The notes under the pieces are model-generated. The model made no database searches. It saw only the letters and a list, made by a program, of their open reading frames with translations, and was not told the origin of the DNA. A stretch of DNA of 64,000 nt, from the NCBI RefSeq assembly GCF_019218285.1, contig NZ_JAHUZG010000001.1, positions 1,178,001 through 1,242,000 of the forward strand, written 5' to 3'. The DNA comes from Antarctobacter sediminis (lineage in GTDB: Bacteria; Pseudomonadota; Alphaproteobacteria; Rhodobacterales; Rhodobacteraceae). Numbering within the stretch: the first letter of the stretch is position 1; each line of letters begins with the position of its first letter. The translations under genes and the position numbers were made by a program. Below, in pieces: positions 15,103 to 22,950 of this stretch.

Positions 15103-16407
15103 TTACAAATCCGGGCCCGTGCCTTCGACGTGGTGGCGGATCCGGCGGATCATCAGCCAGACAATCAACACCACGGGCAGCGTGACCAGCGCCGTCATCA
15201 TGCCTTTGCTCATCGCCATCAGTTCCGCCACCGGGTACAAAAGGTATCCCGCCAAAGAGACCGCGTAATAGCTGATCGCCACCACCGACAGGCCCTCGAC
15301 CGTCTTTTGCAGCTGCAACTGCAACTCTGCCCGCCGGTCCATGCTTTCCAGCAATTGCTGGTTCTGCGCCGACCGGCCAACCTCAACCCGGGTGCGCAAC
15401 AGATCCGCGGCGCGGGTGGCCCGGTTGGTCATGCTCTCCAGCCGCAACTCGGCGCTCTTGACCGTGCGCATGGCCGGATCGTAACGCCGCATCATGAATT
15501 CCGAGAAGGTCTGCCGCCCCTGGAACCGTTCCTCCCGCAAGACTTCGATCCGCTGACCGACGATGGCCTCATAGGCCCCTGTCGCGCCCAGGCGAAAGGA
15601 CATCCGCGCCGACAGGCTTTCCAGCTCGGCCGAGACCTTGAGCAGCGATTTCAGCGTGCTTTCCTCCTGCCCTTCCTCATCGGTCATGACCTGCATCAAC
15701 CGCGTCAGCTCGTTGTCGATCTGCCCCATGCGGGCCGAGATCTCACGCACGCGGGTGAACCCCAGCATCGACATGGCCTTGTAGGTCTCGATCTCGCACA
15801 GGCGCTGCACGATACGTCCAATGCGCCGCTGGCCGATGCCTTCGCGGGTAAAGACGGCAAAGCGCTGATGGCCGGCCGGGTCGATGCGGAAATCCCCGGC
15901 GATGACCGCATCGCCGTCGATCACCTCGCTGACCGCGATGCTTTCGGGCACCAGCCAGTCATTGAGTTGACGGCTGATCGTGGCGTCATCTCCCTCGGCG
16001 CGGGTGTCGATCCGCAACATGGCCGATGTCACACGCACGCCGGGTGCGCGGGCCAGCCAGTCTGCCGGGAAAACGTCAAAATCCATCGGGTCAAAGGGCC
16101 GCTCACCCAGACCGGGAAGAAACACCGTGTAGGTCACAAATTCGGTGTGCTGTTCCCATTTCAGGCGGTACTGGCCAATCTGCCCCTGATAATGCGTGGC
16201 CCCCGGTTGCGGATGCGGGGCTTCGTGACGGTCCAGAAGATCGGTCAGATGGGCCAGATCGGCGCTGCGATCGCGTGAGGCCGCGTCCCGCGGTTGTTTG
16301 ATCGCCAGATAGATCGCCCGGCAAGGCGCCGTCAGCGACGGAAAGGGACGCGCGTGCAGTTCATTTGCCAGCTTGTAGCGCAGCGGGTGGTCCTGGATCG
16401 GGGGCAT
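15103..16407 (-). CDS. DUF3422 family inner-membrane protein, 434 aa
   Basis: This conserved protein of unknown function is widespread in alpha- and betaproteobacteria. It opens MPPIQDHPLRYKLANELHARPF, the family signature including the 'HARPF' segment. A long soluble region follows with helical, partly coiled-coil character (about 230-380). Two C-terminal membrane helices (about 375-396 and 405-425) carry a short cytoplasmic tail. The tail-anchored arrangement resembles CorA-like topology, which has been suggested for this family. It is monocistronic. An almost perfect dyad lies 54 bp upstream (16461-16482) and a repeat-type terminator lies downstream. Confidence 0.85.
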   Translation of the reverse strand: MPPIQDHPLRYKLANELHARPFPSLTAPCRAIYLAIKQPRDAASRDRSADLAHLTDLLDRHEAPHPQPGATHYQGQIGQYRLKWEQHTEFVTYTVFLPGLGERPFDPMDFDVFPADWLARAPGVRVTSAMLRIDTRAEGDDATISRQLNDWLVPESIAVSEVIDGDAVIAGDFRIDPAGHQRFAVFTREGIGQRRIGRIVQRLCEIETYKAMSMLGFTRVREISARMGQIDNELTRLMQVMTDEEGQEESTLKSLLKVSAELESLSARMSFRLGATGAYEAIVGQRIEVLREERFQGRQTFSEFMMRRYDPAMRTVKSAELRLESMTNRATRAADLLRTRVEVGRSAQNQQLLESMDRRAELQLQLQKTVEGLSVVAISYYAVSLAGYLLYPVAELMAMSKGMMTALVTLPVVLIVWLMIRRIRHHVEGTGPDL

Positions 16408-16460
16408 GGGCGTGGGCTCCGGCGTGTCGGGCGCAACATCTTATGCTGCGACTGCAAAGT

Positions 16461-16482
16461 AAAGGGCAAATAACTTGCCTTT
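16461..16482. promoter_or_regulatory. Dyad in the DUF3422 promoter region
   Basis: AAAGGGCAA (16461-16469) and TTGCCTTT (16475-16482) are inverted around ATAAC. The arms match at all but one position, in an AT-rich patch upstream of the DUF3422 start on the minus strand. This is the size and position of a repressor operator, but I cannot name a regulator. Confidence 0.35.
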
Positions 16483-16547
16483 TCAACATCTTACGGGGAT
16501 ACCACCGTATACCGACAGGTTTCCCAGCCGAATCATGTGGTTGCCCC

Positions 16548-16949
16548 TTACGTAGGGGAATAGGTGGTGAAGCTTTCGTAGGCCTTGCGGGGCCCCTGCA
16601 CCCGCCAACGCACCCGCCAGACCGGCCAATCGGTGAAGTCATAGGCCCCGTCATATTGATCCGGCGGGCACCAATGGCCAACCTCGCCGCCGCCGGGCGG
16701 CACGTTGTGGAACAGGCGCCCGTCTTCGAAATACACCGTCAGATCCGGACCCCAGCGATAGCACCGTTCGGCCAGAAACGGCCCCTGCCCGGCCAGCATG
16801 AACTGGCCTTTTTCGGAATAGACCGCGCCTTCGGGAACTGCGCGCCAGTTGGCGCTGCCGTCAAAGCGCCCCTCGGTGCCGTCATCCTGTCGGATCTCGC
16901 GCGCGACGGACCATGTCCCGATGAAGTCTCGTAATTCTTTGCCTGGCAC
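16548..16949 (-). CDS. DUF6314 family protein, 133 aa
   Basis: This small soluble protein has unknown function and a lipocalin-like beta-rich pattern. Features are LRDFIGTWSVAREI at the start, GSANWRAVPEGAVYSEKGQF, RCYRWGP, YFEDGRLFHNVP and HWCPPDQYDGAYDF. These alternating strands with conserved Trp and His match the DUF6314 family found in Rhodobacteraceae and Rhizobiales. There is no signal peptide. It lies between DUF3422 and an ATP-grasp gene, all on the minus strand but separated by 86-140 bp, so cotranscription is uncertain. Confidence 0.75.
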   Translation of the reverse strand: MPGKELRDFIGTWSVAREIRQDDGTEGRFDGSANWRAVPEGAVYSEKGQFMLAGQGPFLAERCYRWGPDLTVYFEDGRLFHNVPPGGGEVGHWCPPDQYDGAYDFTDWPVWRVRWRVQGPRKAYESFTTYSPT

Positions 16950-17036
16950 GCCTGCCCCCTGTCGACGGCCCCCAGAATCGCGAAAGACGGCACCCCGGTC
17001 AAGGGCACCGTCCGGCCTGTGTCAGCAGCGTTCGGG

Positions 17037-18170
17037 TCAGACCGCCGTCACACCCCAGCCCTGAAAGATTCCGCGGACCTTGGGCGTCAGGAACCCCTTG
17101 CCGCTGGCATATTGCGGCAGGCTGAAGGACGATCCGGCGTTGACTTCGACAACCACGGGACCGTCATCGGTGATGCAGATATCGGTGCTCTGATACTTGA
17201 GCGGTGTGTGCAGTTCAGTCACCCGCGCGTTCACCTCCAGCACCCGATCCCAATGCGGCAGGGTCTCGCCCACCAGAGGGGCGTCGGTTTCGGGGTGGGT
17301 CTTTAGCTCTTTCAGGCCGGGACCGTCATGGGCCACCAGCCGCAGCACCTGGCCGGTTTCCGGGTCGATGTTGCACAGCAGGTTGCCGGGACGCCAGAAA
17401 TTGTCCGCAAGGTTGCGCGAGGTGGGCAATTTCAAAACTGCGGAGGGCACGTACAAACCGTCGTCGCTCAACATGCTGACCATGCGGACCGTGGCCGCGG
17501 CGCTGGTGAACTGACGGATGAACGCGCAGTTTTCGACCACCTCTTGCAGCAGGAACGCGTCCTTGCCGATCACATGTTCAAAGAACTTGTGATAGGTCAT
17601 GCCGCCCTGTTCGCGCAGGTAGACCATCTCTTGGTCCGCGTTTTCGATCATAAAGACGCCGACGCTCATCAGCCCGCGGTTGTGCTTGCCGAACAGGGGC
17701 AGTTCGACGCCGCCCAGCAGGAAGTCACGCAGATCCTCCGCCGACCGCAGCACCGTGCCGCCGGCGTATCGCCGTGTGCCGGGATCGACGATGGCGCGGG
17801 TCTGGGGGGCGGCGATGCCGTCCTCGGCCAATACGCGGCCGCTGAGCCACTTGTCCTCGGTCACGGCAAACCACGAGGTGTCATTGCACTGGTGGATGAC
17901 ATCGTTCTGGACACGGGCCCCGACAAAGGCTTCCCGGGCCTCGCCCTGGATCGCCTTGTCGAAGAGGCCGAACTTGACGTATTCGTCGAAAAAGATGCGC
18001 GCCTTGCCGCGTTTCGCCCGCATCATCTCCAGCGCGATACCGGCCGGGTTACGGCCGCTCTGCCGCGACGCATGCAGGATCAGACCCGACACATTGGCGT
18101 CCAGCTTTTTGGACCATTGTGCGCGGTCACGCTGAACGATGGAGGTGGGGCTTGCGACGGCTGTGGTCAT
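17037..18170 (-). CDS. ATP-grasp protein, sugar-transfer-associated type, 377 aa
   Basis: The C-terminal half has an ATP-grasp character: 'VLKLPTSRNLADNFWRPGNLLCNID' resembles the lysine-containing nucleotide strand, and 'DGPVVVEVNAGSSFSLPQYASG' has the E-x-N magnesium ligands. The best match I can name is the sugar-transfer-associated ATP-grasp family, whose members probably ligate an amino acid or sugar acid in surface glycan synthesis. The start at 18170 (MTTAVASPTSIVQRD) has GGAG about 11 bases upstream; the frame stays open far upstream but only antisense to purB. No glycan cluster adjoins, so the substrate is unknown. Confidence 0.65.
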   Translation of the reverse strand: MTTAVASPTSIVQRDRAQWSKKLDANVSGLILHASRQSGRNPAGIALEMMRAKRGKARIFFDEYVKFGLFDKAIQGEAREAFVGARVQNDVIHQCNDTSWFAVTEDKWLSGRVLAEDGIAAPQTRAIVDPGTRRYAGGTVLRSAEDLRDFLLGGVELPLFGKHNRGLMSVGVFMIENADQEMVYLREQGGMTYHKFFEHVIGKDAFLLQEVVENCAFIRQFTSAAATVRMVSMLSDDGLYVPSAVLKLPTSRNLADNFWRPGNLLCNIDPETGQVLRLVAHDGPGLKELKTHPETDAPLVGETLPHWDRVLEVNARVTELHTPLKYQSTDICITDDGPVVVEVNAGSSFSLPQYASGKGFLTPKVRGIFQGWGVTAV

Positions 18171-18389
18171 TGAACTGCTCCGAATTTTATCTTCTTTCCT
18201 TCGAAGTGCTGCCGAATTGAGGCAAATCCTTGGCGCAGTCAGAACAATTTTCGGATAAATCGCGTTTTCGTTTCCGATCAGGGGACAATTTTGCACCGAC
18301 AATTCGTCGCGACAGTCCATGTCGCATTGTAGCGCGGCCTGTCCTTGCCTATGAGCGGGCTGATCAAGAGTCACCGCAAGAGGCTGCCC

Positions 18390-19694
18390 ATGATCCCCCG
18401 CTATTCCCGCCCCGAGATGGTCGCCATCTGGAGCCCCGAGACCAAGTTCCGCATCTGGTACGAGATCGAGGCCCATGCCTGCGACGCGCAGGCCGAGCTG
18501 GGCGTGATCCCCAAGGAAAACGCCGAGGCCGTGTGGAAGGCCAAGGACGTGGAGTTCGACATCGACCGCATCGATGAAATCGAACGCGAGACCAAGCACG
18601 ACGTCATCGCCTTCCTGACCCACCTCGCCGAACATGTCGGCAGCGACGAGGCGCGCTTCGTCCACCAGGGCATGACCTCTTCGGACGTGCTGGACACCTG
18701 TTTCAACGTGCAACTGGTGCGCGCCAGCGACATTCTGATCAAGGATCTCGAAGGCCTGCTGGAGGCGCTGAAGCGCCGCGCTTACGAACACAAGGACACG
18801 GTCCGCATCGGGCGCAGCCACGGCATCCACGCCGAACCCACCACCATGGGCCTGACCTTCGCGCGCTTCTACGCCGAGATGGACCGCAACCTGTCGCGGA
18901 TGCGCGATGCGCGGGCAGAGATCGCAACAGGCGCGATTTCCGGCGCCGTGGGCACCTTCGCCAACATCGACCCGGCGGTCGAGGAACATGTCTGCGACAA
19001 GCTGGGCCTTGTGCCCGAACCGATCAGCACGCAGGTCATCCCGCGTGACCGCCACGCCGCCTTTTTCGCCACGCTGGGCGTGATCGCCTCGTCGATTGAA
19101 AACGTCGCGGTGGAAATCCGCCACATGCAGCGCACCGAGGTGCTGGAAGCGGCGGAATTCTTCTCGATGGGGCAAAAGGGTTCGTCCGCCATGCCGCACA
19201 AGAAGAACCCGGTGCTGACCGAGAACCTGACCGGCCTTGCCCGCCTTGTGCGCATGGCCGTGGTGCCGGCCATGGAAAACGTGGCTCTCTGGCACGAGCG
19301 CGACATCTCGCACAGCTCGGTCGAACGCAACATCGGCCCCGATGCGACGATCACGCTGGATTTCGCGCTGGCGCGCCTGACCTCGGTGATCGACAAACTG
19401 CTGGTCTATCCGCAGAACATGCTGGACAACATGAACAAGTTCCCCGGGCTGGTCATGTCGCAGCGTGTGCTGCTGGCCCTGACGCAGGCCGGTGTCAGCC
19501 GCGAGGACGCCTATCGGCTGGTGCAGCGCAACGCCATGAAGGTCTGGGATCACCGCACCGATTTCCGCGAGGAACTGCTGGCCGACGAAGAGGTGCGCGC
19601 CGCGCTCTCCGAGGAAGAGATCAACGAGAAATTCGACCTTGGCTATCACACCAAGCATGTCGACACGATCTTTGCCCGCGTTTTTGGCGACTGA
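18390..19694 (+). CDS. purB: Adenylosuccinate lyase
   Basis: PurB cleaves SAICAR to AICAR and adenylosuccinate to AMP, two steps of purine synthesis. The fumarase/aspartase superfamily signature SSAMPHKKNP is present (about residues 262-271). Other active-site segments are GMTSSDVLDTCFN (about 93), GRSHGIHAEPTTMG with the catalytic His, and the substrate-contact 'RDISHSSVERN'. The start at 18390 (MIPRYSRPEMVAIWS) has AAGAGG upstream and matches family N-termini; an in-frame ATG 45 bp earlier adds nothing conserved. The length of 434 aa is normal. It faces the ATP-grasp gene across a 219-bp divergent region. Confidence 0.96.
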   Translation: MIPRYSRPEMVAIWSPETKFRIWYEIEAHACDAQAELGVIPKENAEAVWKAKDVEFDIDRIDEIERETKHDVIAFLTHLAEHVGSDEARFVHQGMTSSDVLDTCFNVQLVRASDILIKDLEGLLEALKRRAYEHKDTVRIGRSHGIHAEPTTMGLTFARFYAEMDRNLSRMRDARAEIATGAISGAVGTFANIDPAVEEHVCDKLGLVPEPISTQVIPRDRHAAFFATLGVIASSIENVAVEIRHMQRTEVLEAAEFFSMGQKGSSAMPHKKNPVLTENLTGLARLVRMAVVPAMENVALWHERDISHSSVERNIGPDATITLDFALARLTSVIDKLLVYPQNMLDNMNKFPGLVMSQRVLLALTQAGVSREDAYRLVQRNAMKVWDHRTDFREELLADEEVRAALSEEEINEKFDLGYHTKHVDTIFARVFGD

Positions 19695-19700
19695 GTGACA

Positions 19701-19723
19701 CGGCCCGCCAAACAGGCGGGCCG
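19701..19723 (+). terminator. Hairpin directly after purB
   Basis: CGGCCCGCC, AAACA, GGCGGGCCG forms a perfect 9-bp stem 6 bp after the purB stop. It lacks a U-tract, so it may be an attenuator or 3'-stabiliser separating purB from the small secreted-protein gene that follows. Confidence 0.5.
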
Positions 19724-19825
19724 GTTCGCATTGCCGGTGGCGGGGGCCTCCGCCGCAAGTTTGTTTTTGTCGTGTTCCTGTTGCGTGCTACCTTTCCGGG
19801 TATTCGCAACAGGAGGACTTTGAAG

Positions 19826-19981
19826 ATGACGCTGAAGACCATTCTTGCCGCGGCCGCAATTGCCCTCTCTCCGGCGCTGGCGATCGCAGCCTGCTTTGAC
19901 CATACCGAACAGGCCATGAGCTGTGCCGACGGCATGACCTACGACACCGAAAAGAAAGCCTGCGTGCTGGTGGCAAGCTGA
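19826..19981 (+). CDS. Small secreted Cys-rich protein (51 aa), CBM14/peritrophin-like C-terminus
   Basis: A strong ribosome site (AGGAGG) precedes MTLKTILAAAAIALSPALAI, a Sec signal peptide cleaved near AIA-ACF. The mature part has about 30 residues with three cysteines, ending CADGMTYDTEKKACVLVAS. The pattern C-x2-G-x2-Y-D-x5-C recalls the C-terminal half of chitin-binding type-2 (CBM14) modules, but it is too short for a full domain. Its position directly behind purB may explain why such genes get misnamed adenylosuccinate lyase. A terminator follows 38 bp downstream, so this is a real transcription unit. Function is unknown. Confidence 0.75.
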   Translation: MTLKTILAAAAIALSPALAIAACFDHTEQAMSCADGMTYDTEKKACVLVAS

Positions 19982-20019
19982 TCCACCTGCGCCCCGCATG
20001 CACAATTGGTCACACGACC

Positions 20020-20048
20020 CGGGCGGCCCTCTGCGGCTGCCCGTTTTT
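20020..20048 (+). terminator. Intrinsic terminator after the small secreted-protein gene
   Basis: CGGGCGGCC, CTCTGC, GGCTGCCCG forms a 9-bp stem with one G-U pair, followed by TTTTT (20044-20048). It ends the plus-strand purB/small-protein unit, facing the response regulator gene. Confidence 0.85.
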
Positions 20049-20066
20049 ATTCGCGATTATGCGCGG

Positions 20067-20696
20067 CTATCGGGCGCGGCGGTGCTCCCCGGCCCCATCG
20101 GCCATGTCAGACAAGGCCAGCAGCATCTGTTCCAGCTTGTCGAGTTCATCCTGCGCCTGTTGCGGATCGCGCCGGGACAGCCGCGCGCGGGCCATGCGCA
20201 ACGTTCGCAGCATCCGAGACACCGCCGGCGCAAGATCGGTGCTGATGCGGTCGCTGAAATCGCTGACCAGTTGCGCCGCCTCGCTGTCCTTGAGGATCCG
20301 GCGCTGGGACAGAAAAGCGCCGGTCATATCCCAGATCGACCGCGCCGAGAGATGATCCTTGGACAGCGCCGCCACGGACCCGTCCAGTTGCCGCGGATCG
20401 TCATTGGTCACCACACAGATCATCGTGTCCGATAGTCGGCGGTCGGCGCGCAGTTCGCGGGCAAATTCCGATCCCAGCCCGTCAGGCATGCGGTTGTCGA
20501 TCAGGATCAGGTCAGCCCGCCCCTGATCCAGAAAGGCCCGTGCCTCGGCCAGAGTGGCGCATTCATACATCCGCAGCCCCGGCCGTTCGCGGCTGACGCA
20601 GCGTTTGATCATGTTACGGTCAAACGTATCGTCATCGACCACAAGACAGGTCGCAACCGCCTGCTCTGCCCCCGGGTCCTGCATCATGGTCCGCAT
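20067..20696 (-). CDS. Response regulator with receiver domain and helical output region, 209 aa
   Basis: An N-terminal receiver domain (about residues 14-135) shows the acidic pocket CLVVDDDTFDRNMI, the phosphoacceptor region DLILIDNRMPDG, a Thr switch in CVVTNDD, and the conserved Lys in 'ALSKDHLSAR'. The remaining 70 residues are helical with no DNA-binding motif. 'LDKLEQMLLALSDMA' suggests a dimerising or partner-binding helix. No histidine kinase is adjacent. The gene is divergent from fliG with 191 bp between starts, so a chemotaxis or motor-control role is possible but unproven. The start at 20696 (MRTMMQDPGAEQ) is preferred over a frame-open upstream extension. Confidence 0.75.
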   Translation of the reverse strand: MRTMMQDPGAEQAVATCLVVDDDTFDRNMIKRCVSRERPGLRMYECATLAEARAFLDQGRADLILIDNRMPDGLGSEFARELRADRRLSDTMICVVTNDDPRQLDGSVAALSKDHLSARSIWDMTGAFLSQRRILKDSEAAQLVSDFSDRISTDLAPAVSRMLRTLRMARARLSRRDPQQAQDELDKLEQMLLALSDMADGAGEHRRAR

Positions 20697-20887
20697 CCGT
20701 CCATCTTTTGCATCCTTGCCGGTCAGGCTGCGCGCCCACGATTGACGGGCGCTTAACCTGTCGGGGAAATTTAGCAACAATTGCAGATATTTCGCACCGC
20801 CTTTCCGGGCATCAGGCTTAACGGGCCGGAAACCTTGTCGCGCTAACCCTGTCTTCAATACCCAACAACATGGTCGGAAAGAAACGC

Positions 20888-21946
20888 ATGTCTGCCCTCG
20901 CTGCCCTGCCTGCTCCTGCCGCCGCCGTTCCCGGTGGCAAGCCGCGTCTCAGCCGCAAGGCCAAGGCCGCCATCATCGTTCAGTTCCTGCTGAACGAAGG
21001 GGCCGATGTCCCGCTGTCCGCCTTGCCGGATGAATATCAGGCCGAGCTGACCATGCTTTTGGGCAACATGCGTTACGTCGACCGCGAAACCCTGAACGCC
21101 GTGGTCGAGGAGTTCTCGAACGAACTGGAATCGGTCGGCCTGTCCTTTCCCGGTGACATGGCGGGCGCGCTGTCCGCGCTGGATGGCAAGATCAACCCCC
21201 ACACCGCGATGCGCCTGCGCAAAGAGGCCGGCGTCCGCCAGACCGGCGATCCCTGGGCCCGGATCAACGCGCTGGACATCGACCGGATCAAGGATCTGGT
21301 GATGTCCGAAAGCACGGAAATCGCCGCCGTCATGATGTCCAAGATCGACGTGGGCAAGGCCGCGCAGGTGCTGGCGAAACTGCCCGGCGACAAGGCACGG
21401 CGGATTTCCTACGCGGTGTCGATGACAACCGGTGTCACCCCTGATGCGGTGGACCGGATCGGCCTGTCGCTGGCCGCGCAGGTGGATGCCGAGCCGCCCA
21501 AGGCCTTCAAGGCACGGCCCGACGAACGGCTGGGCGCGATCCTCAATTATTCGAACACCAATGTCCGCGAAGAGCTGTTGCAGAACCTCGAACAAGAGGA
21601 TGCCGTCTTTGCCGAGGCGGTGCGAAAGGCGATCTTTACCTTCGCCAACATCCCGGAACGGCTGAACCCGATTGATGTGCCCAAGATCACGCGCGACGTG
21701 GCCCCCGACATGCTGGCCATGGCGATGGCGGCGGCGGGGAATGGCGCCCCCGAAGAACAGAAAGCGGTCGAATTCCTCTACGACAACATGTCAAAACGCC
21801 TTGGAGAAAACATCCGCGAAGAGGCCGCGGCACTGGGTGAGGTCAAGGCCAAACCCGGGGAGCGGGCCATGGCCGCGGTGGTCGGCGCGATCCGAGATCT
21901 TGTCTCGGTCGGCGAAATCGAACTGGTCAACCCGGACGAAGAATAG
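20888..21946 (+). CDS. fliG: Flagellar motor switch protein FliG (Rhodobacteraceae type), 352 aa
   Basis: FliG links the MS ring to the C ring and is the rotor protein on which stator torque acts. The three armadillo-like parts are recognisable: an N-terminal AAIIVQFLLNEGADVPLSAL, a middle domain with AQVLAKLPGDKARRISYAVS, and a C-terminal domain EAVRKAIFTFANIPERL...DNMSKRLGENIREEA. In E. coli the torque helix has R281 and D288-D289; here KRLGENIREE keeps the Arg and replaces Asp-Asp by Glu-Glu, while the K264 position is Ala. The middle-domain EHPQ motif is replaced by ESTE. The gene is isolated from other flagellar genes in this window. The start at 20888 has GGAAAG upstream; an ATG 18 bp earlier does not. 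Confidence 0.85.
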   Translation: MSALAALPAPAAAVPGGKPRLSRKAKAAIIVQFLLNEGADVPLSALPDEYQAELTMLLGNMRYVDRETLNAVVEEFSNELESVGLSFPGDMAGALSALDGKINPHTAMRLRKEAGVRQTGDPWARINALDIDRIKDLVMSESTEIAAVMMSKIDVGKAAQVLAKLPGDKARRISYAVSMTTGVTPDAVDRIGLSLAAQVDAEPPKAFKARPDERLGAILNYSNTNVREELLQNLEQEDAVFAEAVRKAIFTFANIPERLNPIDVPKITRDVAPDMLAMAMAAAGNGAPEEQKAVEFLYDNMSKRLGENIREEAAALGEVKAKPGERAMAAVVGAIRDLVSVGEIELVNPDEE

Positions 21947-22011
21947 GCGCGCCGCTTGCCGCGCCGCCGGTCGGGGCGTACATAACCCCCGGACCACAGC
22001 GGACAGCGGGC

Positions 22012-22950
22012 GTGACGAACAAAGGCAAGACAAAAGAGCAGAAACCCCGCGTGGACTGGCAGGATCGGGCAACCGACCGCGCCATCCGCGCACTGATCTG
22101 GTGCGCCCTGCGCCTGCCCCTGCGGGTGCGACTGGGCCTGATGGGCGGGATGATGGCGCGCGTGGTGGCCCCGCTGGCGGGCTGGCAGGCGCGCGCCATG
22201 GCGAACCTTGGCCACATCTGGTCCGACATGCCCGAGGACGAACGCCGCCGGATCGCCCGCAAGGTGGCCGACAACGCCGGCCGCACCATGATCGAAAACT
22301 ACGATCCGCAAGGCCTGCTGGCCCGGATGAAGGACGCGCCCATCACCGGCCCCGGCCTGCCCGCGATCGAAGCCGCCCGGGCCGAGGGGCGCCCCATCCT
22401 CTTTGTCACCGGGCATTACGGCAATTTCGAAGCGCCGCGCGCGGCGCTGGTGGCGCGGGGCTGGCGGATTGGCGGGCTGTATCGGCCCATGGCCAACCCC
22501 TATTTCAACAGCCACTATGCGGCCAACATGCACGCGCTCAGCGATCCGGTCTTTGAACAGGGGCGGCGTGGCACCATGGGCTTGCTCAAACACATCAAGG
22601 CGGGCGGCATGGGCGTGCTGCTGTTCGACGTCTACGACAGCGCCGGGCTTCCCATCGACTTTATGGGGCAACCCGCGCCGACACTGACCTCGGCGGCCGA
22701 AATCGCCCTGAGGACCGGTGCGCTGATGGTGCCGTTCTTCGGCATCCGCCGGGCCGATGGCATCAGCTTTGACGCGATTTTCGAAGAGCCGATCCCCGAG
22801 GCCCCGCCCGAGGACATGATGCGCAGCCTCACCGAAAGGCTGGAGGCACGAATCGAGGACGATCCCTCACAGTGGTTCTGGATTCACCGCCGCTGGAAAC
22901 CCAAGCGCCAGATGAAACGTCAGCGCAAGCGCGCCGCCGCCACGATGTGA
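22012..22950 (+). CDS. Lauroyl/Kdo2-lipid IVA-type acyltransferase (LpxL/HtrB family), 312 aa
   Basis: This membrane-associated acyltransferase probably adds a secondary acyl chain to lipid A. The catalytic H-x4-E motif is GHYGNFEAPRAAL (about residue 142). Other family segments are LYRPMANPYFN, the glycine-rich 'GRRGTMGLLKHIKAGG', 'FDVYDSAGLPIDFMGQPAPT' and the terminal 'DPSQWFWIHRRWK'. A moderately hydrophobic N-terminal segment (about 27-45) should contact the inner membrane, and the C-terminus is very basic. Translation starts at GTG 22012 with a weak ribosome site. The 3' end overlaps the convergent DUF1223 gene by 31 bp. Confidence 0.85.
   Translation: MTNKGKTKEQKPRVDWQDRATDRAIRALIWCALRLPLRVRLGLMGGMMARVVAPLAGWQARAMANLGHIWSDMPEDERRRIARKVADNAGRTMIENYDPQGLLARMKDAPITGPGLPAIEAARAEGRPILFVTGHYGNFEAPRAALVARGWRIGGLYRPMANPYFNSHYAANMHALSDPVFEQGRRGTMGLLKHIKAGGMGVLLFDVYDSAGLPIDFMGQPAPTLTSAAEIALRTGALMVPFFGIRRADGISFDAIFEEPIPEAPPEDMMRSLTERLEARIEDDPSQWFWIHRRWKPKRQMKRQRKRAAATM

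Noticed and set aside
14523-15268. Several open frames across the 14.5-15.3 kb repeats
   Set aside because: They translate the repeats into Pro/Arg/Cys-rich repeats and differ by frame; the DNA is structured non-coding.
18171-19658. Long N-terminal extension of the ATP-grasp frame
   Set aside because: It runs antisense through purB; the true start with a GGAG site is at 18170.
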